From assembly GCA_022818135.1 (NCBI GenBank), contig JAFMSR010000001.1:37968197-38032196 (forward strand): 64,000 nucleotides of DNA. The letters run 5' to 3'. The position numbers and the translations under genes are program-made. A model generated the notes under the pieces. It worked only from the letters and a program-made list of their open reading frames with translations, made no database searches and was not told the DNA's origin. Positions 27,901 to 42,900 of the stretch are shown here, one piece after another; the first letter of the stretch is position 1, and every line of letters begins with the position of its first letter. The DNA is from Saxidomus purpurata. Its lineage: Eukaryota > Mollusca > Bivalvia > Venerida > Veneridae.

Positions 27901-30900
27901 TCCTCTATATATGCATATATACACACATCCGTGTCCGGACTGTAACTTTGTCATGCATTGAAGGATTTTAAAATAACTTGGCACAAATGTCTAGCACATC
28001 AAGACGACGTGTCGCGTGCAAGACTCACGTCCCTAGCTCAAAGGTCAAGGTCACACTTAAAGTTTGAAGGTAATGGATTCATCTATATATGCATATATGC
28101 ACACATTCGTGTCCGGACTGTAACTTTGTCATGCACTGAAGGATTTTAAAATAATTTGGCACAAATGTCTAGCACATCAAGACGACGTGTCGCGTGCAAG
28201 ACCAACATCCCTACCACAAAGGTCAAGGTCACACTTGGAGTTTATAGGTAATGGAATCCTGTTTATATGCATACATTTGTGTCCGGACTATAACTTTATC
28301 ATGCTTCGAATGATTTTAAAATAACTTGGCACAAATGTCTAGCACATCAAGGTGTGTTGCGTGCAAGACCCAAGTCCCTACCTTAAAGGTCAAGGTCACA
28401 CTTATTGTTTAAAGTAATGGAATACTGTATGCATGGTTACTCTGTCATGCATGGAAGGATTTTAAAATGACATAGCACATTTATTGAGTACATGGAGAGG
28501 ACACAGACTGATGCACATCTTCTCTTTCGGGGGCATTCGTCACTTGTGAGGGACAGCTCTTGTTATCTAGTGTCACTATCATCTTTAAATAATTTGTTCA
28601 CATATTTTGCAGACAAATGCCCACTGGATATTTCACTGCCTACAAATCAGTATATGAATGACGTTTCATGTTCGCTTTCGGCAAAATGCACGTCTTTTTC
28701 GTGTTGTGTAAAGGTGCCGGTTATCGACCGCAACATCTACGTGAATGCCGAACTGGATCCTTGTACACTCAAAATGACAGTTGGTTTAGAAAAATTACAG
28801 TTCACAACAAGTCTGATTGATTATGAATTTGGAAAAGAGGAGGAAGTTTGGCTTTCTGGCGTTATAAGACTCTCGTAAGTTAGAACTACATGTAATATAA
28901 ATAACTATTATGATATTATAGACATTGATATAGATCTAACGAATGATATATATGTGCCTTGAAATGCTTACAACAGATTTATAGAATGGCATTAACATTA
29001 AAGACAATGAAATCAGTTATAACATAAACTTATTCAAATTATTTTTAGGTATTCCGTGTATGATGTATCCAGCAAAAATAAATTCATAGTGTCCTTAAGC
29101 ATAAAACTGTGCTGGGAATCTAATGAGGACTGTGAAAATGTGTATCATATTCTAGAAAATCAACACCTGTCAAAGCTTGTTTGTAATTTTACGCAAGACT
29201 TTTTCATACCAGGTAAGTTATGTGCCTCATTAAGATTGTTTAGTGAAACACTTGGTGTAATAAGATAAAGATTTCATCGGTTCATCAATAATTAATACTT
29301 ATTATTAATACTTGCTAAATAATCATATTCCTAGATGTTGGGTTCGTAAACCATATGATGCTCATTGCGCGTAATACTGAATACAACAAAGTACAGTATA
29401 TTTCTACCAGGCTCCACGTGGCTTATACATCATATTAGACATGTCAATGATAAATTTATCGGCCCTATTTGTTATATATTTATAATCTATATATGGAGGT
29501 CATAATATACATTTAACTGCTTGTTAAAGTTATTTTAAATCATAAATTTTAGAGACTTTGTACCAGTATGGAATTCACAGTTAACGCTTTCGCCTAACCA
29601 TGATATTCAAAAAGATAAGATTCTTAAGTTAACGATGTCTTTAAACTGCATGCAAGGTGTCCGACAGTCAAATTTCTAACTTTAAGAATAATTATGATTA
29701 AAAGTACATTAGAATTGATTTAATTTCATTTAAATTTCGTTCCTGTTCTGAGAGAAAATTTAGCAACGATCAACAAACAATTGTTTGAATAAAATCAGAT
29801 GTAATCCACTAGTATATTGTGACAATATCTTTCTCCTTTGAAGTTGCACGATTATATGATGTTCTCATTTTTAAATGGTCATTCGTTGTGTTTTGTTCTA
29901 TTACAGATTTCTCACTGTCAGACTGGATGATGAACAACGGAATGGGATCGCAAGTTCAATTAAATGAAAACCTTCGGAAAGAGTTACTCGCTGATCTTGG
30001 TCTAAGCCAATATCTTTACGACGCTACTTGCACCATATCGGAAAAACACTTGCAAACTATTGTTAATGGCTGGAAAAACGGTAAAGTTATACGTCAAATC
30101 GCCAGGTTTTTCAAGTTAAGGTTACTGATTTGGTATTTGCCAAAGCTAACAGATTCAAACCTATTACTTCTAACTATAAAGCATAAATACACTCAATTAT
30201 TTAATAAGTTGCATAACTTTATCATGCATTTTTATAACATAACTATTTCCTTATTCTATTTAAACCTTTGTTTATGTACTACCGATGTGTACAAGTATCT
30301 ATCTCCTATACAAAGACTTGTATCACCCTTTTAGACGGGAAAAGATGAAATAATATGAAATATACAAATGTAGATTTACATGTTAACGATGAAGTATAAG
30401 CAAGCCTAAGTTATTTTAAAGGTTAGACAAGAAAGGAACATAGTGTAAAATGTGAAGTATGATCGATATAAATAACTTAGTGTCATACCTTTTTTTCAGA
30501 ATGTCCGAAACCTGTTGCCAATCTTCCTGTTTTGGGTTCGGACATTGAATGTCAATTATCAGAATACTGCACAGGCATACGGTGTTGCGCCCCACTGTTT
30601 GATATAGGGTATTCTGTATTGGTGCAAATGGATATTGATCCTTGCCTACAATTTTTCACAATACAGATTGAACGTTTGAAAAGAGAAGTAACGTTGTCTA
30701 ACTACAATTTTGGTGACGTTGTAGAATTTTGGCTATTTGGGGTTATACGATTGAGGTATGCTGCGTGTTTATGATAAATCGATTCCTACAAATAGCCATT
30801 GAAGCTCATACAATTTAATGTCCGTTTTGCCTTACTGCTATGCATTGCACTTGCCCCCTCCGGTTTAAGGTTCATCGACGAGAGAGCTCTGAATCAATAT

Positions 30901-33900
30901 ATATACTATATCGTATAAGTATGAAAATGAAGCAAATAGCCCATAGCAAAACAAAACAACTAGGTCGTCTATCCAAGACGACATATCAAGTACGTCCTCA
31001 AGATAAAATCATCAAATTAAAATCACAAAGATGGCAATATCAAATCTGGGAAAACAGTTTTTCTACTTCTTTCGAAATATTTGTCGTTTTAAACCTTCAT
31101 TGTCATTTGTCTATAGTGACGTGTAAACATCTTTTTTATATTTTATTTTTATATGTTGCAAGACAAACTAGTTCAGTTCGTTATTGGTTTATTACACTTA
31201 CCTTTATTTCTATGTGTTTCATTCCATTTGGAATCAATCTCGAGAGTGCTGTGATTAATCTTAGATCTTATAACTTGATTCGCAATTAAAAGTAAAGATA
31301 ATTAGTATAGAACAGTTTTTGATATAAAATATTTGCTAAAACTTTACATCGCGCCTGGTATACCCTGTAACTTTCCTATTATATATATAATGTTCAACTG
31401 TTCTAAAGTTACTATTATATTTACGTACATACTTCTAATTTTCAACTGTATTAACGTTTCCTGTATTAAATACCTATTCTTACACTATTGACAATTTCTT
31501 TTATATACGCAAAGAACGATTTGAGCGTGATATACCTTATAGAATATATCACTCTAGACGTCCGGAACTATTTTTGACTGTTGAAATTCCCTCCCGCGAA
31601 ATTTTCACACAGCATTTGAGAGTGCGCATGCGTTACATTTGTAATATGCTTGGATTTGCATTGCTACGAATGAAGTCACGTGATGTAAACAAATCGTAGT
31701 AAAATTAACTTTACTTCCGGTATCACTTGCAATAGCAGCAACAACAAAATAAGACAATTAGTGCTTAAATGGAGGAGTAAAAAAGAACAGCCAACTTTTC
31801 ACGGAATGCACGGAATGCACGGAATGCTACGAGTTCAAAGCAGCGACTACATTTTAGCGCAGTAAATAGTACCGTTTCGAACTTTTTTGTTTAAATTAAC
31901 GTGTTAGAATGGAAATAGATTTTACATTTTCGTCATTCAGGTGCTTTGTAATTAAGCACTCGGGCCTTCAACCTTTGTGATTAGATTACAACACATCTGA
32001 ACTCAAAAACTCGTGATATATGATCCGGTATATCACTCATAAGTAAAATCTATTTACTCATTGCACCTCTGTTTAGACAAACATTTAAATTATCTTTGGT
32101 TAATAAACAAGCTTTATTTCATACAGATACCAAGTATTCGACCTTACAGCAGAGCGCAAATTTCAAGTCTCTTTGAATATTAGTATGTGTTTTGAATCCG
32201 GAAAATCGTGTGCACAATCGAATACTATTCTAAGAAACACCAAACTTCCGAAAATGTTTTGTGAATGGGGTGTCATTTTACCACACTTCGAAGGTAATAA
32301 AATACTCCAGAAATTTTATTTTGCTTTTTCTAATTCTATATTTCAAATAGGTTGTTGTATTCAAGATGAGATCATCACTATATCTAATTCTATAGTTCAA
32401 ATAAGTTTATTGTATACGTGATGCAATCAAAAGCACGATCAATGAATGGTACTTATTCTGTAACAATACAACTAGCTTTACCGCATTGACAATAAAAGAA
32501 TGTCCTGAAAAATAATGCTATGCTATAGTAGTTTTCATTATTGATAACTAGATAATCATATTACTATATTTTAGACTTCTCAATTACCAACTGGCTAGAA
32601 ACTTTTAAAAGACAGGTCGGCCAACAGTCAGACCAAATACCAGAATATGCTTATGATATTCTGTACAATGATATGGGTGTAGCGGATTTCCTTTTAGAAA
32701 GTCAATGCATTGTCGGGCAATATCCATATGAAAAGGGTGGAGGCATACTAAGTGGTAAGCCATACATACGTTATTGATATTGTTTCAAAAGAATTAATTC
32801 AGATTACTTTCTTTTTATTCAAATTACAATTTCAATCTAAAATTTATTGAAAACAGCAGTTTAAGCAACTCCGATATGTTACGTACGTATGTCCTCAGTT
32901 TTAGTGAGGTATTCATTTAACTGATAGATATTGGCATAAGCCTTACATGAGTGCCTAATTATTTAATGTCTCCTTGGAATTGTTTTAATAAAATGTCTTT
33001 AAAAGGTTTGTTTGCACCTTTCCAGAATGCGATATTCTTGATGTTCCGTCCTTGAACTTGGGCCCTATAGCATGTTACATACGCTCAACATGTACTGCTA
33101 TAGACTGTTGTGTGGACGTGGAATTACTCTCAAGGACAATGCACATTTTTCTTGATATCGATACATGCCATGAAAGCCTTTCTATTGGGATTGAAAAATT
33201 TACTTTTGATTTGGACTTAATTGACTACAATTATGGAAGTACAGAACACTTTTGGCTTCAGAAGATATTTAGAGTAGAGTACGTATTATACTGTCTGATC
33301 TTTAAAAAAAAATATTGTTTTTTTTATTATTTTGCCACCTCGTACCGACAAGAACATTCATTCATTTTTTAAGAAAAAACGAAACCGAAAATGACCTGTG
33401 AGGCTTAAGTGCTCGTATGTATGTCATATTTTCTGTATCTGTAGTTTTCAGCTTTACGACCTCTGGGACGAAGGAAAATATGTACTAAAGTTAGATGTCA
33501 GTGTTTGCCTTGAAAGTGATAACTCCTGTTACTTATCAAAAACTGTTCTGGACTACGTTAAAATGCCAAAACCTGTATGCAATCTTACTGAAGGTTTTAA
33601 AATAGACGGTAAGTTGCCAATTCAAGTTCATTCGCATTTGTGCCAATCATGAGTTTGAATAAAACAAAGCATTATAGTTTCAATTTGGGTTTCCTATGGC
33701 AACAGTAAGAGAAATGCAAAACAAATTCAGTACAAGGATACCGTTTACATGTACACCAAGCCAAAATTGATAAAACGCGAAAGTGGATATTCAAAAAGAC
33801 CATGAATAAGTTATTGTGTTTGTTTACTTGAGACCTATTTTATTTGCATTTTATCTAATTCAAATAGTGTGTAAGAGCATATTTCGAAAGATCAACAAAA

Positions 33901-36900
33901 ACATTTAGTTTTGAAAATTCAAATGGTTATGTTTAAATAATGTTTATAGGTCAGATTATGTCCCATTAGTGAAAAAATCATGTTTATATAATTATGCAAG
34001 CCTTAGTTTTTATTTCAGATTTTTCCTTAAGTCAGTGGTTTCAAGAGCACGGATATCAGCTTACAGATATAGTTCAAGGGTTGGACTATTCAAATTTGAT
34101 GTCGGACATTGGTCTTTCCCGCTATCTAAATGAAACACAGTGCGACATAGACCAATTCAATTACATTTCTAATCAAGTGAATATGACAAGTATGTAATCG
34201 TTTCATGTTTTAAGGTTTACAAACGAAACATCAATTTTAGCGTGTTCCATTATTTTATTTTCTAACATAAAGATCTTCTTTGTTTGTGAGACAGAATAAC
34301 ATTTTGCTTATACGTAGAGTTGGTTATATTATTCTTTATATGCCGTAATTCACTTTCATTTTTCTAACGATGTTTGAAAAAGATTTCTTTTTTCTAATTT
34401 CAAGACTGTGCGTTACAAAAATATATCGACAATATTCCATCAGATATGGCATGTTATTTACCGCTGTGTATGGGTTTACGCTGTTGCATGAGGGTCGCAC
34501 CACTTAATAGAAACTTTGAAATGTTTTTCTCTGTTGACAACTGTCAGTATTCGTTGACGATTGAAATAGAAAGATTTCAAGTGGAGCTGTCTCTTCTTAA
34601 TTTTGAATGGAATAAACAACATGATGTTTTCCTGAAAGGGATAATCAGAATAAGGTAATGACCAATGCTTAGTAAATATTAAAGTGCATAACTGGTGTAA
34701 CACGACCCTGAGTAAATTCTATCTAAACTTACTTTATTAAGAAAGTATTACATATCATTCTTACTTCGTAATGAGTCATCTCATTCACTACACGTAGCGT
34801 CCTGAAGTAATCATAATAATGTATTTCATACTCTTATAAAAGTAAAAGTTTAACATTTAGATGTATGACAATTATGTATGCATTTGCAGTTTTTTATAGG
34901 GTTTGATAATATTTTCATTACAGATTTATTTATTAGAAACTATGTCAATTCTATTCAATTTTTTGTAGCTTTGTCATTGAGGATTTAAAAGGACAAAATA
35001 CATTTGTTCTGACCCTGGAAGCAAAAGCTTGTCTCGAACACGGAAAGGATTGCTACATCGACAAAAAAATATTCAACAAAGCCAGATTTTCAAGGCGAAT
35101 CTGTGATATGTCTGTCAAAGACGTCTTTCCAATCAGTGGTATGATAAAAAAAAAACTTTTATTTTATTACACAGTGCGTAGAAAATTGAAGGCAGCAGCA
35201 AATGTATGCTAAATATGAATAAATTCATACCAGATTCTAATATATATTCTTGTATTTACATCTTTATCGAGAAACTGAATAATTTAGATTTATTCTATAT
35301 CTATTTTATTTATCCAATCGTGAACGGTTCAATAGTCCCATGTCAAAAATACGATAAAGCCCGAAACGCGTGAAATGATCCGAATGAAAATCGGGTGAAG
35401 TAGGCGCTCTTTGTACAGAGTTTGTTTAAGCGTCTTAAAATCAGGATTATGTCGTTTGTTTGTAAACACAAAAACGAGGAAAAGGCAAAAATACAATATT
35501 CAGTGAATCATTTTTAATTTAAACTAAAATAATATAGATATAGAATGAAAAGGTTATAAATAACCTAATAGTATATGAACTTGTCAATATTCATGACAAT
35601 ATTGATACAAACCTCAGAAATTGAATTGAAAGTCTGTAAAATGTAACATTTCAAAACAGACAGGTTTGAATGAAGTGTTCCATATATATCTACGTGTATC
35701 GCGTTTCATTTTTGCAATATAGCAAAATGTACTATTGCCAGATCATTTGTTTAGCGTTTGACAATATCACTGTAATTATTTCGAAGTTTATAGACAGAAA
35801 AAGTAAATATTTTTTTCCATTTGACCTTATATCAACCTTATTAACCGTATTAAATTACCGTATAAAATTTATTAACTTTTTTTCAATATACATGTAACTA
35901 TGACTATGCTTCAATGATTGAGTAATTTGTCACAGTTTTGTCCTGCCGTTCGTTCACTAGTCCGACCCTTTGTCATTATCCTCTTTTAATTTATTTAATT
36001 GTCAGAAACTACATGTAGTGAAGAGATTTGATTTTAAATGTGTATAAAGAAAAAAAGGATCCTGCAAAACGTTTTGTCAAAGTTTCTAAATTACTGCGCA
36101 AAATTAATATATTTTACTGTAAAGCTTCTCTACCGAAACACATTTTGCAAAAAAAACATCCAATGAGTGATATAGCACGTTATCATGCCTTAGATGTGCA
36201 TCCGATCGTCCTTTTCTTCAGAACAAAGTTTTTATAGAAGCACCCAATGATGAAAAAGGCATTCGAACAACCGATCCGTTTGAAATCATGAAAAATGCAT
36301 ACAGCATCTCCTACATCATTCTCTTTTATGCAAGCATATAATCCAAGATTAAACACTGTTTTACAAGAAAAAAGATTTTTGTATTTTTTTCTAAATTCAG
36401 GGGTATATAATAAGTAATGTATTTTAGCTATATCTTTCACTGATTACCCAACGTCTTTTTCCGCCACAGCCTTTAAGGCAACGATTTTTGCTTTAGTAAT
36501 AGATTATTTAAATCCATCAAAACTTGTATCATCTTTCACAGATGACTTACCAGCTTTAACAGATTTAAATACTGTGTGCATGGAAATGCATTTTAGGTCC
36601 ATATATACCACACACTGCACATTATGACTTTTCCTTCTTTAGATAAATCGGTGTCTTTAAATGGTGCTTGTCCAGAGCATATTTCAAGACATATAAGAGA
36701 TAAGTCGATTAAACCAAACTGTTGTGGGCGATGGCGATGGTGCCGTACCGTACAGATTCAGATCCTTAAGTTTGCCATGTAATACATTTGGTGCACATAC
36801 AAAGAATAATTTGAGGAAGTGTAGTACTTAAAGGGCATGTTCCGGCCTTATATCAAGTAGTCCAATTTCAGGGAGCTTGCTTGATCGCAAATAATTTTAT

Positions 36901-39900
36901 TGTTTTACAAAGTACATGAAACAAAATGTAACGTTTTATCTAACTTAAATGAAGATTTAGTTTAATGTCTTGTTTTCTTTACTATAATATATATTTATGA
37001 ATAATTTGCTAGATTTTTCACTGCTTGAATGGATGTACAACAATAAATTAGCAACGGACAATCCACTTGAAAGTCCATTCTCCGATTTTCTGCTAGACGA
37101 ACTTGGTGTAGCGCCGTATTTAAACCCAACGTCATGCAATTTCAACCAGACTGATCTGATGAACGGATGGGAAAATGGTACGTTTTGTGAAGTACTATTG
37201 TATGTTACAGTTTTACATAAAGTTTTGATATGGCAGATTTTTCTCTTTTGAAAACTACAGTTACTGCAACTTTCTTACGTTTTTAGTGTCATACAGTTTT
37301 GTAATTCATCAGTGAACTAGGAGCGTTTCGTTTCCTAAAACATCAACGAATGTCGGTGTAATATCTCAGTCCATTAAATGAACGAATGTTTAAACAAGTT
37401 TGAGAATTTAAAATAAATTATAAAGCTATAGTTAGATTTTATGCATTTAGCCGTGACTGCACTTTCATATTTATATATTCTATAATAGGTCATAGCTAAC
37501 GTGTCAAACTCTTACTATAGACACTAACAATGAGACATTCGTAGTCATTATACGTACTGTAAAGTTTAATGACAAAATTGTTGTGATGATGTTAAGGCTT
37601 TTAATTGCTTAATTGATTTCAATCATTTATAAAATATACAACAGTCAAACAGGTAATGCTTTTAATTTTAGATTGTCCAAGTATATCAACGCTCGTGCCT
37701 TTGCCTACAGGATTAGCGTGTTTGATATCAAGCACATGCTCGAAAATAGAATGCTGCCTGACAGAAAATACACTGAATAGACACTTCAGGGTTGGCCTTG
37801 AGATTGACACCTGCAATTACTTTATCAAAGTCAATATTGAGAACTATTCAATCAAAAGAAGCTTCTTCGATTATGCGTTTGGTATGTTCTGTTTTAGAAA
37901 TAAAGCACTGTCTTACAATCCATACGGTAGATGAAATATGCAGCCAACAACAGGCCAATTCAAATATAAATAGTTTTCTATTATAAGTTTTATTATCATT
38001 ATGCACATGAAATATGAAGTATGGCGACATTTTGCAAAAGGAAAAAACTTTCACACAATCAAATAAGTGCAAATTACCTATTTCGCCTGATGTTTCAATT
38101 TAATTTATTTCTACCTTATGAGAATGATAATACCATTTTTCTGTAGGAAAGGTCACAATACAATTTCCTGAGATATATGCTTGCTTATTAGGAAAGCTAA
38201 ATTGTATAATTGACCAGTTCTCAGACAAAAATTACAAAAATGATTAATATGATATTGAACTCATACCCAACTTTTTTTCGTACGTTTAACGCCATTTTAT
38301 GTTTTTACCGTATTAAATTTGTCATTTTGTTTTCATATATCATTTAGGTGAAGAGCTACAACTGAACTTCGGAGGAATCATCCGGCTTGAGTAAGAACGT
38401 TATTCTGTGATTTACATGTCAAATCTAAATGCTAATTTCAATAACAGGCCGAATATTATTCATCAACGTTTAAGAACAAAGCTTTGATCGAGATTATTAA
38501 ACAGCTTAATTAATATAAGCGAGACGCAGCGTTATTATTTATCAATACTCGTGAAAATTTGCAGGAAAATGCAAATGAAATTCATTTGTGCACAGTAACA
38601 TCGATCTATTTCATAGTAGACACTGTTGTGTTAGTTTGGGATTTTGTTATTCTATTTCTATGTTATCATAAAGTATTTCAGAGTATAAATGATACTTTTT
38701 ACATGTAACGGTACAGTTTTTTGCATGTAGACTGATGAAGATATTACGAGACAAAAATCTTATGGGCAGACTTTCTGAAATGATCGGAATTGATGCATTT
38801 AATCTTCTTTTTTTCAGTTTTTCAATCTCGGATTTAAAGAACGAAAAGAAGTATTTAGTTAGTGCATATTTGAGTGTATGCTATGAAACATCGACAGCAT
38901 GTATGACTCAAGTTACCTTGCTCGACAAAGTTTTAGTGCCAAAGTTACTGTGTAAATGGAATAGAGGCTTCGTGGACCCGGGTAATTACATTTGACAAAA
39001 ATGAGTAGTGAGGGTTGTTTACTTTGTTCGTGCATGTTTTCATCTGTTCTTTGTAACTCTACATACTATTTAGTTATAAGATTAAATAATTATTATTCTG
39101 AAACAATCACATCAGAAAAAAAACAGTAGCAAAACATTTTTTCAGTCTCACGAAATAAGATGAGGTTGTTGGGAATATTAATTTTATCTTATTTTTTCTT
39201 ATCTTATCTTTATTCTTAATTTTTATTTTGATCTGCTGTACGCTCGTAAAAGGCAAGATATTAATTTGACTTCTCTCTAAAACAACTACTTGACCAGAAA
39301 ATGGGGTCTTATGTGTACATGTAACTCATTCGAGTGACTGACACACACAAACAATCGATAAGAGCTCTGCTTTTACTTGTTTCAAGTAATGTGTATCACA
39401 GTGACAAACTGGTTTCAAGTCTTGACAAGACAGTGATAAAGTCGTCATAGCCCAGGACTGGACGACCTGTTCTTGAATCAAAACAAATAACAATGCAACT
39501 ACAGAGACACAGAATACACGTGACACAGATACGATTACGATATTTTAAGTGGCATCTCTTCACATTCCAATTTCTGTGACGTTTCTTCAGAATCTCAAAC
39601 ATATCAAACAATTAACAAATACACATCGAACTATATTACCATATTTCAAAGCGTTTGTAGTTTGTTTCACTTGAAATTAATTTCTTCCTATATATATATT
39701 ACATATTTTCAGGTTTCTCCCTCCAGCAATGGTATTCTGATGAAAATCTTAAGCATGGGCTTGTTTTAGACAACTACTACTCATCTAAATTGTTAGAGAA
39801 CTTAAACCTGTCTCCATTCACGAGGAAGGATTCCTGTGTGTTAGACACCGCAAAAACTGGAAAGTGGACCTCAGGTTAGGCGCCAGAAAATATATATAGT

Positions 39901-42900
39901 CACTTAACAAATAAATTATAACTTTACCATCTTGCTCTAGTGGTTTAGGCATCCGCCTTGGGAGTTGGAGTTAGAGTTTTCGAATCCCAGAAGGGGTCTG
40001 TTGTGATATGGTCGGTTGGTGAGCCGCAAGCTAGTTAAATAATGGTCACCGTATATCTACCTGCTTGTTGCCTGGTATTAAAAGGATAGGATTCGGGAGG
40101 TAAATGTGCCCAGAAAGAAAGTGTTTCATAAGTCAGAAATGACTGGCCCTTTAAGTTGGGATGACACTTACAAACAGCATAATATAATGAAATATGGCGA
40201 AGACTTTAACAGCATAATAAATGCCTTATTGCAAAGACAGATAATATAAAATATGAGAAAAAGGACAATGTACAAGTCATAAGGTTTTGTCTCCGAGACA
40301 AATTCACTCAGACCAAATAAACGACATTTGACGAAACATGAGTAAGCTCTGTAATCCTGACTGTGGCCATCGCCTGCCACTTAAGTCCAAAGTCACATTT
40401 GGATGAATGTTCACAGGAATTATTATAATGAGTTTGAAGCATAGAAATAATAACACAAATACGTACATATTGAAACTTCAAGACTGAAACACAGTCTGAT
40501 AATTTTCCTATTTGCATATGTAGAGTTCAATCAGATTAATTGATCGAAAGGAATATAAGATAAGCATTTCATTTATATTGTGCTACTGTTATCAATGTCA
40601 ACGTCATTGACTAGCACCATTCCACACCATAGTTGTATATACTGACACCAGGTCTTGCTTTGGGTCACTGTCAGTTGTACTGAACCTATACTTGAAATTG
40701 TTTTGCCTGCGCTTGGGCTACTCATTCTTCAACAAGCTTATAAGGTTGGATGATTAAAAGAAACGCTACTGTTATGTAATTTACATAAAATACTGAGAGG
40801 TGGAGGTACAAATACATATCTTTCAGGTGGACCTCTCTGTACATCAGCTTCTTGCCGGGATAGGGGCTCGTCTAAATTGTGTATGCTTGACTTATATCGT
40901 ACTAGACATAGTTGATACTTAACCCCCGTACTCGCCTTGTAACCTAAAAACTTACTGTAATTAAGGTATTTAAGACCATAAGTCTGTACAAAAAGGCGAG
41001 GTTAATGTGGCTTTGGGGCCAGTATCGACAGTATTTAATGTTAGTATATGTCGTTATTTCTAAGATTAAGTTTAAAACAAAGTATGTATTTCACATGCCT
41101 GATAGTTCACTTGGTGTCTTGAAAATTCAACTGCGTCTGTGTTTGAAGTGATATGCAAATTAATAGGTAGAGCAAGATATTGACAATGGGATGAAATAAA
41201 CTTAGACACGCAGTTCCATTCTTAGTGTATATAACTTAAATGTTTCAATAATGAAATATCGTTTTACACAACAAAATTTCAGATTTGTTTAAATTACGCT
41301 GATATATCAGTTGCTTCATTCCAGATTGTCATGTTCAAACGGACACATTGGATTTGCCAAACAATATGCATTGTCACATCGACAGCACTTGCACATCTAT
41401 CGAATGCTGCCTTGCTATAGAGGTACTCAACCGGACAGTACAAATTGATATGAATATCGATTCATGTGCATATGAAATTGCCTTTATGATTGAAAAATAT
41501 GGTTACACGAAACACTTATTTGATTACGCCTGGGGATCTATAGAGCAAATCTGGCTTTTTGGAGTTATTCGAATGAGGTATGTGAAATAAGACTATAATT
41601 ATGTATATAATTCAAATATAAGTCAAAATATAATCACTTTTAATAAGTGTGTTAACAAAAAGGTAAGTTTCACGTATTTACTTCTTGGCAACGTAATTTA
41701 AGTCTAGCAGCCAGACCTATTCATTGAGAACATAGATTTCAAATTAAAATTAAAAAAGAACTTTACTGTTGTTTCTAACAATATGAAAATAAATAGTTAT
41801 AGTCACTGTGTTGTCTGTCATCTAATTGTATCATGCTTAGTAGACTGGTGACAAAACTATAATCATATATTTCAGATTAATTATTTTAACAACAAATTAA
41901 CAACAATTACATAAAAATTATTTTAATATAAGAATCGCATGTAACGAGTTATTTTCACTGCTTTATTTGTGCTGACTGTTTTTCATTTTTCAGCGCATCT
42001 ATTTATAATCTTGGCGGAGAAGGTAAATATCTAGTCAGTATGAATATCAGCGTGTGTATGGAAGCAAATTCACCATGTCAAACAGATGTTAGGGTCTTTG
42101 AAAGAGCTTTACTACCTAAAGGACCATGTGACTGGAATGTGGACTTTTATAATCCTGGTGAGTTGTTATCTTCAAAATGTCCGTGATCTGAATGCTTTAA
42201 GCAAAATAGTTAAAAATTCCCTTTTTAGTATTATTTTTAAAATTTTTGACGTATGATTTAACGTGACGAAAAATTTATTTCAGATTTTAAGCTTGAAGAA
42301 TGGTATAATTCTATGAACTTACCCTTTGGCAGTGACTTAGATGCTAAATATACAGAAATATTAGCTGATGAACTGAATCTTTCACCTTACTTTGATGATC
42401 AGTGTATTTTTGGTGTGGCGAACTTCAATAATACCATAAACGGATGGGAAAGTGGTAAATAAATATCTCATTATATGTCAAGATACAAACACATGAATTA
42501 TTTTCATTTACCAGATTCAAATAGGAAAAGGAATCTAAGCAGGTATAATTGCTATGCGCTTACTATTATAACAGAAAACCATGAGTGTTAATATGTTCCA
42601 TGGTCACTGAAAAGGAATTCGTTTTCGAGTCTCCCTTTTTAATCCAGTTTGGTTGTCATTCATGTTCTTGTGTGTGCCTGCAATTACTTAGAAATCAAAG
42701 TTTTAAAATAGATATGTCCATTTGATATGTCCATTTGATTAGCTATATCTCAGCAACCATTGGTGGACATGTAACATAATCTCTTGAATTCAATTGGTGA
42801 TTGAGAAAATTAAGTGAAAGTGAATCGCCCCAGCTTTAGCTCACCTGAGAACAAAGTGCTCAAAGGTGAGCTATTGTTATCGCACAATATCCATCGTCTG

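Noticed and set aside
27218..28149. Several similar minus-strand frames of about 64-80 codons
   Set aside because: They are the same frame in successive minisatellite units, with no start or splice context.
30840..31289. 149-codon plus-strand frame
   Set aside because: Starts in intron sequence and runs into the SINE fragment; composition and content do not resemble the modules or any known protein.
36183..36440. Minus-strand 85-codon frame
   Set aside because: AT-rich intron, no recognised domain and no supporting signals.
36416..36627. Plus-strand frame of about 70 codons with an internal SFTD repeat
   Set aside because: No in-frame ATG at its start, no family match, isolated in an intron; probably chance.
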